Part shown: one piece after another, positions 25,583 through 35,229 of the stretch
Layout: each line of letters opens with the position of its first letter
Position numbering within the stretch: position 1 is the stretch's first letter
Assembly: GCF_014395785.1 (NCBI RefSeq)
Contig: NZ_CP060713.1
Location: 1,516,501-1,580,500, forward strand
Source of the DNA: Nocardioides mesophilus
GTDB lineage: Bacteria > Actinomycetota > Actinomycetes > Propionibacteriales > Nocardioidaceae
Direction: 5' to 3'
Length of the DNA: 64,000 nt
Program-made: the position numbers and the translations under genes
Notes under the pieces: model-generated
Database searches by the model: none
What the model saw: only the letters and a program-made list of their open reading frames with translations
What the model was told of the DNA's origin: nothing

Positions 25583-26707
25583 CTACCAGCCGGGGTGCTG
25601 GCCGGTGAGGGTGACCGAACCACCCGCGGCGCCGGCGGCGCGGGCCTCCCCGCACACCCACGCGTGCACCCCGTGGCCGGCGAGCAGGCTCACCGCGGTG
25701 TCGGCGTCCTCCGGGTCCACCAGCGCGACCATCCCGACGCCGCAGTTGAGGGTGCGCTCCAGGTCGGGCTGCGCGACCGCGCCGACCCGCCGGACCAGGT
25801 CGAAGACCGGCTGCGGGATCCAGGTGCCGCGGTCGATGTGCACCTCGACCTCGTCGGGCAGGACCCGCTCCAGGTTCGCGGCCAGGCCGCCGCCGGTGAC
25901 GTGGGACATGGCGTGAGTGCGGGTACGGCGGGCCAGGTCCAGGCACGCCTTGGCGTAGATCCGGGTCGGCTCGAGCAGCTCCTCGCCGAGCGTGCGGCCG
26001 AGCTCGTCGACGTGCCGGTCCAGCGCCCAGCCGGCGCCCCCGTCGGAGCCGGCGCCGAGCAGGACGTGGCGCACCAGGGAGTAGCCGTTGGCGTGCAGCC
26101 CGCTCGCGGCCATCGCGACCACGAGGTCACCGGGCCGGACCCGGCCGGGACCGAGCAGGTGCGAGGCCTCGACGACCCCGGTGGTGGAGCCGGCGAGGTC
26201 GTACTCGTCGGGGCGCAGCAGCCCCGGGTGCTCGGCGGTCTCCCCGCCGACGAGGGCGCAGCCGGCCTGCACGCAGGCCTCGGCGACGCCCTGGACGATC
26301 GCGGCGATCCGCTCGGGCACCACCCGGCCGGTGGCGATGTAGTCGGTGAGGAACAGGGGCTCCGCGCCGCAGACGACCAGGTCGTCGACGAGCATCCCGA
26401 CCAGGTCGAAGCCGATCGTGTGGTGCACGTCCATCGCCTGCGCGATCGCCACCTTGGTGCCCACGCCGTCGGCGGAGGTGGCGAGCAGCGGGTGGTCGTA
26501 GGCCTTCAGCGCGGTCGCGTCGAAGAGCCCGGCGAAGCCGCCGATGCCGCCGACCATCTCCGGACGGCGGGCCTTGTCGATCCAGACCTTCATCAGCTCG
26601 ACGGCCTTGTCGCCGGCGTCGATGGAGACCCCGGCGGCCTCGTAGGTGGCGCCGGCGCCGCCGGAGTCGGGCCGGGGCGTGCCGTCGGGCCTGGGGGCGT
26701 CGCTCAT
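25583..26707 (-). CDS. purM: Phosphoribosylformylglycinamidine cyclo-ligase
   Basis: A 374-residue cytoplasmic enzyme that closes FGAM to AIR with ATP, step five of purine synthesis. The family start TYEAAGVSIDAGDKAVELMK, the ATP-binding SADGVGTKVAIA, and HVTGGGLAANLERVLP are all present. It lies 47 bases downstream of purF on the same strand and is surely co-transcribed. An N-terminal extension of about 20 residues rich in Pro/Gly precedes the domain. Confidence 0.95.
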   Translation of the reverse strand: MSDAPRPDGTPRPDSGGAGATYEAAGVSIDAGDKAVELMKVWIDKARRPEMVGGIGGFAGLFDATALKAYDHPLLATSADGVGTKVAIAQAMDVHHTIGFDLVGMLVDDLVVCGAEPLFLTDYIATGRVVPERIAAIVQGVAEACVQAGCALVGGETAEHPGLLRPDEYDLAGSTTGVVEASHLLGPGRVRPGDLVVAMAASGLHANGYSLVRHVLLGAGSDGGAGWALDRHVDELGRTLGEELLEPTRIYAKACLDLARRTRTHAMSHVTGGGLAANLERVLPDEVEVHIDRGTWIPQPVFDLVRRVGAVAQPDLERTLNCGVGMVALVDPEDADTAVSLLAGHGVHAWVCGEARAAGAAGGSVTLTGQHPGW

Positions 26708-26754
26708 GGGGGTCCTCTCCTGCGGGGCCGGCGGCCCGGTCGGGGGTCGGTCGG

Positions 26755-28320
26755 TCACGGCCGTTCGAGGGCGTCGGAGGCTCCGCCGCCCTGGGCGAAC
26801 GAGAGCCGCGGGTCCTCGCCGGCGTCGACCGAGGTCGGCCCGAGCTCGAGGAGGTTCTTGCCGAGGTGCTCGGCATCCGGCAGCGGCACCGGGTAGACGC
26901 CGTCGAAGCAGGCCCGGCAGAGGTTGTCGTTCGGCACCGTGGTGGCCTCGACGAGCTGCTCGAGGGAGATGTAGGCCAGCGAGTCGGCGTCGATGGAGCG
27001 GCAGATCTCGTCGCTGGTCAGGCCGTTGGCGATCAGCTCCGCGCGGGTGGCGAAGTCGATGCCGTAGAAGCACGGCCACTTCACCGGCGGGCTGGAGATC
27101 CGCACGTGCACCTCGCGGGCGCCGGCCTCGCGGAGCATCCGGACCAGGGCACGCTGGGTGTTGCCGCGGACGATGGAGTCGTCCACGACCACCAGCCGCT
27201 TGCCTTCGATGACGTCGCGCAGCGGGTTGAGCTTGAGCCGGATGCCGAGCTGCCGGATCGTCTGCGACGGCTGGATGAACGTGCGGCCGACGTAGGAGTT
27301 CTTCACCAGCCCGGTGCCGTAGGGGATGCCGCTCTCCTCGGCGTAGCCGATGGCGGCGGGCGTGCCGGACTCCGGGACGGGCATGACCAGGTCGGCGTCG
27401 GCGGGGTACTCGCGGGCGAGCCGGCGGCCGATCTCCACCCGGACGCTGTGCACCCGCTGGTCGTTCATCATCGTGTCCGGGCGGGCGAGGTAGACGAACT
27501 CGAAGAGGCAGTGCTTGGGCGCGGCCTCGGCGAAGCGGCGGCTGCGCAGGCCGTCCTCGTCGACGGCCACCATCTCGCCCGGCTCGACCTCGCGGATGAA
27601 CGAGGCGCCGACGATGTCCAGGGCCGCGGTCTCGGAGGCCACCACCCAGCCGCGCTCCAGCCGGCCCAGCACCAGCGGGCGGATGCCCTGCGGGTCGCGG
27701 GCGGCGTACAGCGTGTGCTCGTCCATCCAGACGAACGAGAAGGCGCCCCGGATGGTGGGCAGCAGCTCGGCGGCGTTCTCCTCCAGGCTCTTGTCCGGGT
27801 GGTGCGCGAGCAGCGCGGTGACCAGGCTGGTGTCGTTGGTGGAGACCGGCACGTTGCGCTGCACGTCGAGCTCGCCCTGGGTGGTGCCGAGTGCGTCGAC
27901 GCGGGCGGCGAGGTCGCGGGTGTTGGTCAGGTTGCCGTTGTGCGCGAGCGCGATCGAGCCGGTCTCGGTGGGCCGGAACGTCGGCTGCGCGTTGTGCCAG
28001 GTGCTCGCGCCGGTGGTGGAGTAGCGCGCGTGGCCGACCGCGACATGGCCCTGCAGCGAGGCGAGGGTCGCCTCGTCGAAGACCTGCGAGACCAGGCCCA
28101 TGTCCTTGTAGACCAGGATCTGGCGGCCGTTGCTGACCGCGATCCCGGCGGACTCCTGGCCGCGGTGCTGCAGGGCGTAGAGGCCGTAGTAGGTGAGCTT
28201 GGCGACCTCCTCGCCAGGAGCCCACACGCCGAACACTCCGCAGGCGTCCTGCGGGCTACGGTCGTGAGGATCGAGATCGTGGGTCAGTCGGCCGTCACCG
28301 GGACGCGTTGCACGAGGCAC
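26755..28320 (-). CDS. purF: Amidophosphoribosyltransferase
   Basis: A 521-residue enzyme for the first step of purine synthesis, PRPP plus glutamine to phosphoribosylamine. The nucleophile is C27 in DACGVFG, exposed after removal of a 26-residue propeptide, as in the B. subtilis type. The PRPP loop VVVDDSIVRGNT and cysteines typical of the Fe-S form (CFYGIDF, LCRACFDGV) are present. The GTG at 28320 is chosen because it gives a normal propeptide. nagB ends 53 bases upstream on the same strand, so the sugar operon may read through into purF-purM. Confidence 0.95.
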   Translation of the reverse strand: MPRATRPGDGRLTHDLDPHDRSPQDACGVFGVWAPGEEVAKLTYYGLYALQHRGQESAGIAVSNGRQILVYKDMGLVSQVFDEATLASLQGHVAVGHARYSTTGASTWHNAQPTFRPTETGSIALAHNGNLTNTRDLAARVDALGTTQGELDVQRNVPVSTNDTSLVTALLAHHPDKSLEENAAELLPTIRGAFSFVWMDEHTLYAARDPQGIRPLVLGRLERGWVVASETAALDIVGASFIREVEPGEMVAVDEDGLRSRRFAEAAPKHCLFEFVYLARPDTMMNDQRVHSVRVEIGRRLAREYPADADLVMPVPESGTPAAIGYAEESGIPYGTGLVKNSYVGRTFIQPSQTIRQLGIRLKLNPLRDVIEGKRLVVVDDSIVRGNTQRALVRMLREAGAREVHVRISSPPVKWPCFYGIDFATRAELIANGLTSDEICRSIDADSLAYISLEQLVEATTVPNDNLCRACFDGVYPVPLPDAEHLGKNLLELGPTSVDAGEDPRLSFAQGGGASDALERP

Positions 28321-28373
28321 CTCACGAGTGTAAGGGGTCGCCGGCCCCTCCTCCGACGGGTGGCCCGCCGGTG

Positions 28374-29111
28374 TCACCGGCGACGCGGTGAATCCAGCAA
28401 CCCCCGGGCCGCCCCCGGGTCGGCGAGCACGTGAACGTCGGGGTGGCACTGCAGCACGGAGGCGGGGCAGTCGGGGTTGACCGGACCGGTGAGGGCGGCG
28501 GCGAGCGCGTCGGCCTTGCGCTCCCCGAGGGCGAGGAGGACCAGCCGCTCGGCGCGCAGGATGGTGCCGAGCCCCTGGGTCAGCACCCGGCGGGGCACGT
28601 CCTCGGGCCGGTCGAAGAAGCGTGCGTTGTCGGCGCGGGTGCGTTCGGTGAGCTCCACGACGCGGGTGAGCGAGTCCAGCGGTGAGCCGGGCTCATTGAA
28701 ACCGAGGTGGCCGTTGGAGCCGATGCCGAGCACTTGGACGCCGATCCGGGCCCGCCGGACCTCCTCCTCGAAGCGTCGGGCCTCGGCATCGAGGTCGTCG
28801 GCGTCCCCGTGGGGGCCGTGGACGTGCCCGTCCCCCAGGTCGGTCCGGCGCACCAGCTCGCGCCGGATGACGCACCGGTAGGCCTGGGGGTGGTCGGCGC
28901 CCAGGCCGACGTACTCGTCGAGGAGGTAGGCGTCGCAGCCGGCGAGGGAGAGCCCGCCGGCCGCGACCCGGCGCCCCAGCTCGGCGTAGGTGCCCAGCGG
29001 TGAGGAACCGGTCGCGACCCCGAGCGTGGTCGCCCCCGCGCGGACGGCCGACCCGATGAGGTCGGCCGCCGCGCGGGACACCGCGTCAGCGTCGGGCAGC
29101 ACCCTCAGCAC
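28374..29111 (-). CDS. nagB: Glucosamine-6-phosphate deaminase
   Basis: A 245-residue enzyme converting glucosamine-6-phosphate to fructose-6-phosphate and ammonia. Family motifs are VATGSSPLGTYAEL near the N-terminus, LDEYVGL with the catalytic Asp/Glu, and GIGSNGHLGFNEPG with the catalytic His. It ends the amino-sugar gene row, 29 bases after the PIG-L deacetylase gene. No nagA (GlcNAc-6-P deacetylase) is nearby, so the deacetylated sugar may reach it by another route. Confidence 0.92.
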   Translation of the reverse strand: MLRVLPDADAVSRAAADLIGSAVRAGATTLGVATGSSPLGTYAELGRRVAAGGLSLAGCDAYLLDEYVGLGADHPQAYRCVIRRELVRRTDLGDGHVHGPHGDADDLDAEARRFEEEVRRARIGVQVLGIGSNGHLGFNEPGSPLDSLTRVVELTERTRADNARFFDRPEDVPRRVLTQGLGTILRAERLVLLALGERKADALAAALTGPVNPDCPASVLQCHPDVHVLADPGAARGLLDSPRRR

Positions 29112-29140
29112 GCGCGGTTCACTTCACTGTCGTGCACGGC

Positions 29141-31966
29141 TCAGCGGCTCCGCTGGGCCAGCGGGACCACGGCCGCCGAGGAGGCGCTGCCCTTGACGTC
29201 GGAGTCGAACGCCATGAGCACCCGCCAGCCGGGGTTGCCCGAGGTCGGGATGCGGACCTTGGTCGTGCCCGGCTCCACCTCCACCACTCGTCGACCCACG
29301 ACCTCGTCGCCGTACATCGCGAACAGGTACGCCGTGCCGGGACCGCGTGCCTTCACGACCGCGCGCACCGCGCCGTCGCGGAGTGCCACCCGGACGATCT
29401 CGGCGCTCACCCGCTGGGGGGTCTGCGGCAGACCGGACAGGGCCACGTGCGTGCGCACCGCCTGCGCGATCGAGGGCGGCGACTCCAGGCTGCTCAGAGC
29501 CGGGAACTCGAGCCGGGGCTCGCTGGTCGCCACCGCCGGCGGCGCGTCACCCTCGAGCACCACGCGACCCCAGCGGTACGGGTCCCCCTGGACCCCGCCG
29601 AAGGTCGACCATCCCAGCCGGGTCTGGCCGGTCTTGTCCTTGGTGTCCGAGTCGTAGACGAAGGCGTTGAAACCCATCTTGTCGGGATCGACCGTCGCCG
29701 GCAGGACGCTGAAGGGAATCTTCGCCTCGATGACGTAGCCGGTGTAGGGCTCCTTGAGCGTCGAGACGGCCTCGAAACCCGGGGCAGTGTCGCCGGAGGC
29801 CCGAGCCGGGGTACCCCCGCCGCCGACCTGCTTGAACGTGCCGATCGGGCCCTGCTTGTTGTCGGCGTCCCGCGAGGCGCACGCCACTCCCTCGGTGGTG
29901 GTGGGGAGGACGGCGGCCTTGAAGGTCGTCGAGGTGTTCTCCGAGGTGCCCGTCGGGTCGACGGCCAGCTCCAGGGAGTCCACGCGCCAGTGGCGCTTGC
30001 AGTCGCTGGCGGCCAGCACGGTGCCGAGGGCGTCGTCGGTGACGTCGACGGCCACGTAGAGGGCGTCTCCGGACCGGGTGATCCATCCGGTCGCCGAGCA
30101 GTCGGCGGCATCGGTGCAGGCCGTGCCCTCCCAGCGTCGACCCAGGTCGATCTCGGCGGCGTACTCGCCGTCCTCGATCACCCCGTCCATCGTCGGCGCC
30201 GCGGTGTCACCAACCGTGGCGGTGGGGACGAGCTCGAGGGCAGCGGCGGACTTCGCCGTGCCGGACGCGCTCGTGGTGAGCACCGTGTAGTTGTAGTCGC
30301 CGTTGGTGCCGCCCTGGTTGGCGGTGGGAAGCGACGCGTCGTCGTTGGTCACCTCGACGTCGACGCGCTCGGTGTCACCGGGTGCCAGGCCCGTGAAGGC
30401 CTGCGGTCCCGCGGAGCTGAAGCCGGCGGGCAGGTCGAGGTCGACCTCGCCCGAGGCGGGGGTGTCGCCGCGGTTGGTCACGTCCACACCGACGGTGCGG
30501 GTGCCGCCCGAGGGCAGCGTGAGCACGGGCTTGACGATGCCCTGCAGCTGCTCCACGCCGACGCGCTCGGTCCAGGCGTCGAACTGGCTCACCTGCGGCA
30601 GAGCCTCCTGCCGACCCTCGACGACGGGGACGACCTCGAGCTGCTGGTCACCGAAGCCGGTGCCCTCGCGGGAGTCGACGTCGATGCCGACCAGGTAGCG
30701 GTCGACGTCCGTGCCCGTGGGCACGTCGACGGTGAACGACCGGGTCACCGACTTGCCTGCGGCGATCCGGCCGACCTTCGCGACGGGTGAGCCGCTCCAG
30801 CCCGCGGGCAGGTCGAGAGCGACGCGGGTGCGGCGCAGGTCGGTGCCGGCGGGAGCGGTCAGCACCACGTCGACGGTGGTCGACCCGCCGGGAACGACCC
30901 GGAAGGTGTCGGTGGAGACGTCCAGGCCGGTGCCCAGCGGCAGCCCACCCGTGCTCGGGAGGACGGCACCCTCGAGGATCGTCGAGGAAGCGGCCCCGTC
31001 GGCGGTCAGGTCGCCGCGCACGAAGGGCACGCGGGAGTCGATCTGGCGCATGTAGTCGCAGCCGATCGCCTTGGGGTCGGAGCTGACGTCGGGGAAGCCC
31101 GCCCAACCCTGCGAGGCGTAGTTGCGCTGCGCCTCACGCTCGAGCTGGGCAAAGCTCTTCCCGCTGCGGGACTCGCGGCCCGACCACACACCGTAGATGT
31201 CCTCGGTGGGCTCGGCCGGGGTGTAGCTGGTGGGGCAGTTCGGACCGGCGGAGCCGGCGGTCCCCGTCACCGCGGTGGTCAGGAGCTTCTTGGCGGCCCA
31301 GGGCTGCAGGCCCTCGCGGGTGATCTGGTGGGGGTACCGCTTCGGGTCGGCGGCGGCCTCGTAGGCCTCGATCGCCAGCAGCGCCGCCTCCTGGTGACCG
31401 CCGTGGTTGCCGGGGCTCGGAGCGGGGTTCATCGTCATGACGATCTCGGGGCGGGTCTGGCGCACCACGCGCACCAGCCGGCCGAGGGTCTCGCGGGCGT
31501 TCCACGCCTCCTGGTGCAGCGGGGCGCTGACGGAGTAGTAGAAGTCGACCTTGTCGAGGTTGTAGACGTCAGTGACGCCGAGGGTGCCGACCGCCTTGCG
31601 CTCCTCGCGCTCGCGGATGAGGCCCAGGGCCGGGCCCTCCTCCGGCCCGATCGCGTTGCCGCCGCCCTCGCCGCGGGTCACGGTGACGACCCCGGTGCGG
31701 GCGCCGAAGCGCTCCTTCCACTCCCCGAACATCGACAGGCGCGAGGCCTCGTCGTCGGGGTGGGCGCCGACGTAGAGCACGTCGAGGTCCGCCTTGGACG
31801 CCGGTCCGCGGACCGTGGCGCCGGCCGGGGTGTCGCCGGAGGCCGCCGGCAGGGGGCCGATCAGTCCCAGTGCGAGCAGGGTCGCCGTTCCGGTGAGCGC
31901 CAGCGTGCGGCGGGCGCCCGGGGTGGGCGTGCGCGACGCCTCACCCGAGGGGTGATGTCTGGACAT
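29141..31966 (-). CDS. Secreted PIG-L family deacetylase with accessory domains
   Basis: A 941-residue exported protein with a signal peptide (about 1-50). The PIG-L/LmbE domain (about 60-290) has the zinc motif AHPDDE at 68-73 and a second ligand region GNHGGHQE. Members remove acetyl groups from GlcNAc-containing molecules. It is followed by NEW3-like beta domains (about 340-600) and a C-terminal region resembling carbohydrate-binding family 9 (from about 610, DGVIEDGEYAAEI), both suited to gripping polysaccharide. It is transcribed with a sugar importer and NagB, pointing to deacetylation of extracellular amino-sugar glycans. Confidence 0.85.
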   Translation of the reverse strand: MSRHHPSGEASRTPTPGARRTLALTGTATLLALGLIGPLPAASGDTPAGATVRGPASKADLDVLYVGAHPDDEASRLSMFGEWKERFGARTGVVTVTRGEGGGNAIGPEEGPALGLIREREERKAVGTLGVTDVYNLDKVDFYYSVSAPLHQEAWNARETLGRLVRVVRQTRPEIVMTMNPAPSPGNHGGHQEAALLAIEAYEAAADPKRYPHQITREGLQPWAAKKLLTTAVTGTAGSAGPNCPTSYTPAEPTEDIYGVWSGRESRSGKSFAQLEREAQRNYASQGWAGFPDVSSDPKAIGCDYMRQIDSRVPFVRGDLTADGAASSTILEGAVLPSTGGLPLGTGLDVSTDTFRVVPGGSTTVDVVLTAPAGTDLRRTRVALDLPAGWSGSPVAKVGRIAAGKSVTRSFTVDVPTGTDVDRYLVGIDVDSREGTGFGDQQLEVVPVVEGRQEALPQVSQFDAWTERVGVEQLQGIVKPVLTLPSGGTRTVGVDVTNRGDTPASGEVDLDLPAGFSSAGPQAFTGLAPGDTERVDVEVTNDDASLPTANQGGTNGDYNYTVLTTSASGTAKSAAALELVPTATVGDTAAPTMDGVIEDGEYAAEIDLGRRWEGTACTDAADCSATGWITRSGDALYVAVDVTDDALGTVLAASDCKRHWRVDSLELAVDPTGTSENTSTTFKAAVLPTTTEGVACASRDADNKQGPIGTFKQVGGGGTPARASGDTAPGFEAVSTLKEPYTGYVIEAKIPFSVLPATVDPDKMGFNAFVYDSDTKDKTGQTRLGWSTFGGVQGDPYRWGRVVLEGDAPPAVATSEPRLEFPALSSLESPPSIAQAVRTHVALSGLPQTPQRVSAEIVRVALRDGAVRAVVKARGPGTAYLFAMYGDEVVGRRVVEVEPGTTKVRIPTSGNPGWRVLMAFDSDVKGSASSAAVVPLAQRSR

Positions 31967-32052
31967 CAGTGCTCCTTCGTGTCAGGGCAGGCGGTGAAAT
32001 CTGGGGGGTGGTGCGGGCGTGGTGCGGGTTGAGGCGTGGGCGTCGCGTGCGT

Positions 32053-32862
32053 TCAGCCCTTGGTGGCGCCGTCGACCATGCCGCGGATGAAGTGCCGCTG
32101 CGCGAACAGGTAGAAGACGACGACGGGGAAGGCGACCATCACGGCGCCCGCCGCCAGCAGCGAGGTGCCGGCGGTGTACTGGCCCTGGAAGAGGGCCAGG
32201 CCGAGGGGTGCGGTGAGCAGGTCACCGCTGGGGATGACGACCAGAGGGAGCAGGAACTCGTTCCAGGTCCACATGAAGAACAGCACCATCATGGTCGTGA
32301 CGGCCGGGCGACCCATGGGAAGCAGGATCGACCAGAAGATGCGCAGGTGGCCCGCGCCGTCGAGGCGGGCGGCCTCCACGACCTCGCGGGAGGTGCTGCG
32401 GAAGTAGGCGCGCATCCAGAAGGTGCCGAAGGCCAGCGACTGCGCGATCTGGGGCAGCACCAGCGCGGTGTAGGTGTCGAGCAGGCCGACGCTGCGCAGC
32501 TGGAAGTAGAGCGGGATGACGACAGCTTCGCTGGGCACCATGAGGCCCAGCAGCAACAGGTAGAACAGCGCCGTCGACCCGCGGAAGCGCATGGTGCCGA
32601 AGGCGTATCCGGCCAACGACGACAGCAGCGTCGCGCCGACGACCACGCAGGCGGTCACGATGACGCTGGTGCGCAGGTAGCTGCCGAACTCCCCCTGGTC
32701 CCAGGCCTCGGCGAAGTTGCCGAGGTCGACGCCGGAGGCGGCTCCGATGGCATCGGGCTGGACGGCCTTCACCAGGATCAGCCCGATCGGGTAGAGCGCC
32801 AGCATCGCGGCCAGCACGAGCACGACGTACGTCGTGGTGCGCTCGGCCCTCGAGGTTCTCAC
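32053..32862 (-). CDS. Sugar ABC transporter permease, MalG type
   Basis: A 269-residue inner-membrane permease with six hydrophobic segments and the EAA loop REVVEAARLDGAGHLRIFW, which contacts the ATPase. It is the second of a permease pair; its GTG start overlaps the first one's stop. No ATPase gene is present in the module, as in many actinobacterial sugar importers that use a shared MsiK-like ATPase encoded elsewhere. An 86-base gap separates it from the deacetylase gene. Confidence 0.9.
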   Translation of the reverse strand: MRTSRAERTTTYVVLVLAAMLALYPIGLILVKAVQPDAIGAASGVDLGNFAEAWDQGEFGSYLRTSVIVTACVVVGATLLSSLAGYAFGTMRFRGSTALFYLLLLGLMVPSEAVVIPLYFQLRSVGLLDTYTALVLPQIAQSLAFGTFWMRAYFRSTSREVVEAARLDGAGHLRIFWSILLPMGRPAVTTMMVLFFMWTWNEFLLPLVVIPSGDLLTAPLGLALFQGQYTAGTSLLAAGAVMVAFPVVVFYLFAQRHFIRGMVDGATKG

Positions 32863-33857
32863 GCGGCCTCCCTGTCGTCGGCGATGCGGTTGACCAGCCA
32901 GGTGGCGGCCAGGATCACCACGGTGAGGACGAGCGCCACCGTGATGCCGGTGCCGACGTCGCCCTCCTGGATGGCGCGGTCGTAGACCTCGTAGGACGGC
33001 ACCCGCGAGGCGTTGCCCGGCCCGCCGCCGGTCATCACGTAGACGAGGTCGAAGGTCCGCAGCGCGGCCACCATCGTCAAGGTGAGTGCCACAGCGAGCT
33101 CGCCGCGCAGGCTGGGCAGGCTGATGAAGCGCAGCTCGGCCCAGAAGCCGGCGCCGTCGAGCCGGGACGACTCGTAGAGCTCGCGTCCGACCTTGGACAG
33201 ACCCGCGAGGAACAGCACGGTGCACAGACCGGTGCCGACCCAGGTGCCGACGAGTCCGATGGCCACCAGCACCCAGTCGCGGTCGCCGAGCCAGCCGCGG
33301 GCGAACCCGTCCAGGCCGACGAGGCGCAGTGCGTCGTTGAGCGGACCGGTGGGGGCGTAGATCTGGCGCCAGACGACCGCGACGACGGTGAGCGCGACGA
33401 CCTGGGGAAGGAAGAGCACGGTGCGGAAGAAGCCGGCGCCGCGGACCCGGGTGCGGGTCATGAGCGCCGCGAGGAGCATCCCGAAGGTCACCGGGAGCAG
33501 GCTGAAGAAGACGACGAGCACGAGGGCGTGCCCGAACGGCGCTCGCAGCTCGGGGTCGGTGAAGACCGCGACGTAGTTGTCCAGGCCGACCCAGGTCCCC
33601 AGGCCCAGCCCGTCCCACTCGTAGAAGGAGAGCTGGACGGCGTACACCAGGGGGGCGAGGAGGAAGAGGGCGAAGACCACCAGCGCCGGGGCGACGTACG
33701 CGTAGGCGATCAGGCCCGGTTCGCCCGGTGCGCCCCCCGTGCGACGGCCAGGGCGGCGCGGCGCGGCGGGGGGCTCCCCGGACGCACCGGCCTGCCGGCG
33801 GTCCGTCCGGGGAGGTATCGAGGCGTCCGCGGCTGCGGACGACGCGTGGCTGGTCAC
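32859..33857 (-). CDS. Sugar ABC transporter permease, MalF type
   Basis: A 332-residue membrane protein. A 45-residue Pro/Arg-rich cytoplasmic N-terminus is followed by six membrane segments, with the EAA loop ELYESSRLDGAGFWAEL. It pairs with the downstream MalG-type protein to form the channel for the sugar bound by the lipoprotein encoded 10 bases upstream. Nothing is truncated. Confidence 0.9.
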   Translation of the reverse strand: MTSHASSAAADASIPPRTDRRQAGASGEPPAAPRRPGRRTGGAPGEPGLIAYAYVAPALVVFALFLLAPLVYAVQLSFYEWDGLGLGTWVGLDNYVAVFTDPELRAPFGHALVLVVFFSLLPVTFGMLLAALMTRTRVRGAGFFRTVLFLPQVVALTVVAVVWRQIYAPTGPLNDALRLVGLDGFARGWLGDRDWVLVAIGLVGTWVGTGLCTVLFLAGLSKVGRELYESSRLDGAGFWAELRFISLPSLRGELAVALTLTMVAALRTFDLVYVMTGGGPGNASRVPSYEVYDRAIQEGDVGTGITVALVLTVVILAATWLVNRIADDREAA

Positions 33858-33867
33858 GGGCGGGCGG

Positions 33868-35229
33868 TCACTCGCCGGAGACGAAGGAGGAGTACTCGTC
33901 CTCCAGGGTGCCGAGGAACTCCTCCGTGCTCACCTGACCGGCGCCCAGCTCCTGCACCTGCGCGGTGATCAGGTCGTAGAAGTCCGGGGTGGCGTAGTCG
34001 AGGTAGGGCACGAGCGCGTCGTCCTCGCCGGCGGTGGTCCAGGCGTCGAGCACCTCGGCGGCCAGACCCTCGGCCTGGTCGGGCGAGCCGCCCACGACCG
34101 GCAGGTTGCCGGCGTCCTGGATCATCTGCATGGCCTCGTCGCTGGTGATGAAGTCGATGTAGGCCGCGGCCACGTCGGCGTCGTCGGAGGCCTCGGTGAT
34201 CGAGAAGGGCAGCCCGGTGCCCCCGGTGACCGCCAACTCGCCCGTCTCGCCGACCGGCGGGAGGAAGAAGCCCACGTCCTCGCCCATCGCGTCCTCGAGG
34301 TCGGCCTGGAGCCAGGTGCCGGCGACGAGGAAGAGCCCGTTGCCCTGGGCGAAGTCCTGCCACGCCGGGTCATAGCCGACGGCGTTGAACTCGGGGGTGA
34401 AGTAGCCGGCGTCGACCCACTTGCTGAAGGTGTCCGCGGCCTGGGTGTTCTCGTCGGTGGTCCACGACGCGCCCTCCCGGCCGAAGCCGAGGTTGCGGAT
34501 GTCGTCGCGCGGGACGAACTGGTTCTGCACGAAGCCGTAGTCGTGGATGCCGGGCCAGCCGTCGAGGTTGCCGAACTGGATCGGGAGCTCACCGGCGTCC
34601 TTGGCGGCGGCGAGCGCCGCCTCGAAGTCGGCGGTGGTCTTGGGCACCTCGAGGCCGAGGTCGGCCAGCATGGACTTGTTGTAGAACACCCCGACGAGCT
34701 CGCCGACCTGGGCCAGGCCGTAGAGGCTGCCCTCGCCGAAGGTGGCGCCGTCGTCGCTGTAGGTGGCCAGCGATCGCACCGACTCGGGGAACCGCTCGGT
34801 CCAGCCGTAGGTCTCGGCGTAGCCGTCGAGCGACTGCAGGAGACCGTTCTTCACGAAGGCGCCCATGTCGGTGCGGCCGTTGTTGGCCTGCACGACGTCG
34901 GGGGCGTCGTCGGAGGTGATGGCGTTGCGCAGCGTGCGCTGCAGGTCGGTGAAGGATCTCTTGGTGCGGTCGATGGTGACGTTGGGGTACTTCTCCTGGA
35001 ACGCCTTGTTCAGGGCCGCGATCTGCTCGGCCTGCCCGCCGCGCACCTCCTGGTCCCAGACGGTGAGGGTCACGTCGCCGACCTTGCTGATGTCGGTGGT
35101 GACGTCCTCGGACTGCGTCTCGGTGCCGCTGCCGCCCTCCTCTCCGGGGGCGCACGCGACGGTGGTCGCGAGCAGGGCGGCGGCGGCCAGGCCGGCGCCG
35201 AGGGTACGAGCCGGACGGATGCGGGTCAT
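33868..35229 (-). CDS. Sugar ABC transporter substrate-binding lipoprotein
   Basis: A 453-residue family-1 solute-binding protein. The N-terminus has a lipoprotein signal with the lipobox TVAC at about residue 26, then an acidic Gly/Ser-rich linker. The fold begins DVTLTVWDQEVRGG and contains the hallmark DAPDVVQANN. It should bind an oligosaccharide or amino sugar outside the membrane. The start overlaps the kinase stop (ATGA), showing one operon. Confidence 0.9.
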   Translation of the reverse strand: MTRIRPARTLGAGLAAAALLATTVACAPGEEGGSGTETQSEDVTTDISKVGDVTLTVWDQEVRGGQAEQIAALNKAFQEKYPNVTIDRTKRSFTDLQRTLRNAITSDDAPDVVQANNGRTDMGAFVKNGLLQSLDGYAETYGWTERFPESVRSLATYSDDGATFGEGSLYGLAQVGELVGVFYNKSMLADLGLEVPKTTADFEAALAAAKDAGELPIQFGNLDGWPGIHDYGFVQNQFVPRDDIRNLGFGREGASWTTDENTQAADTFSKWVDAGYFTPEFNAVGYDPAWQDFAQGNGLFLVAGTWLQADLEDAMGEDVGFFLPPVGETGELAVTGGTGLPFSITEASDDADVAAAYIDFITSDEAMQMIQDAGNLPVVGGSPDQAEGLAAEVLDAWTTAGEDDALVPYLDYATPDFYDLITAQVQELGAGQVSTEEFLGTLEDEYSSFVSGE

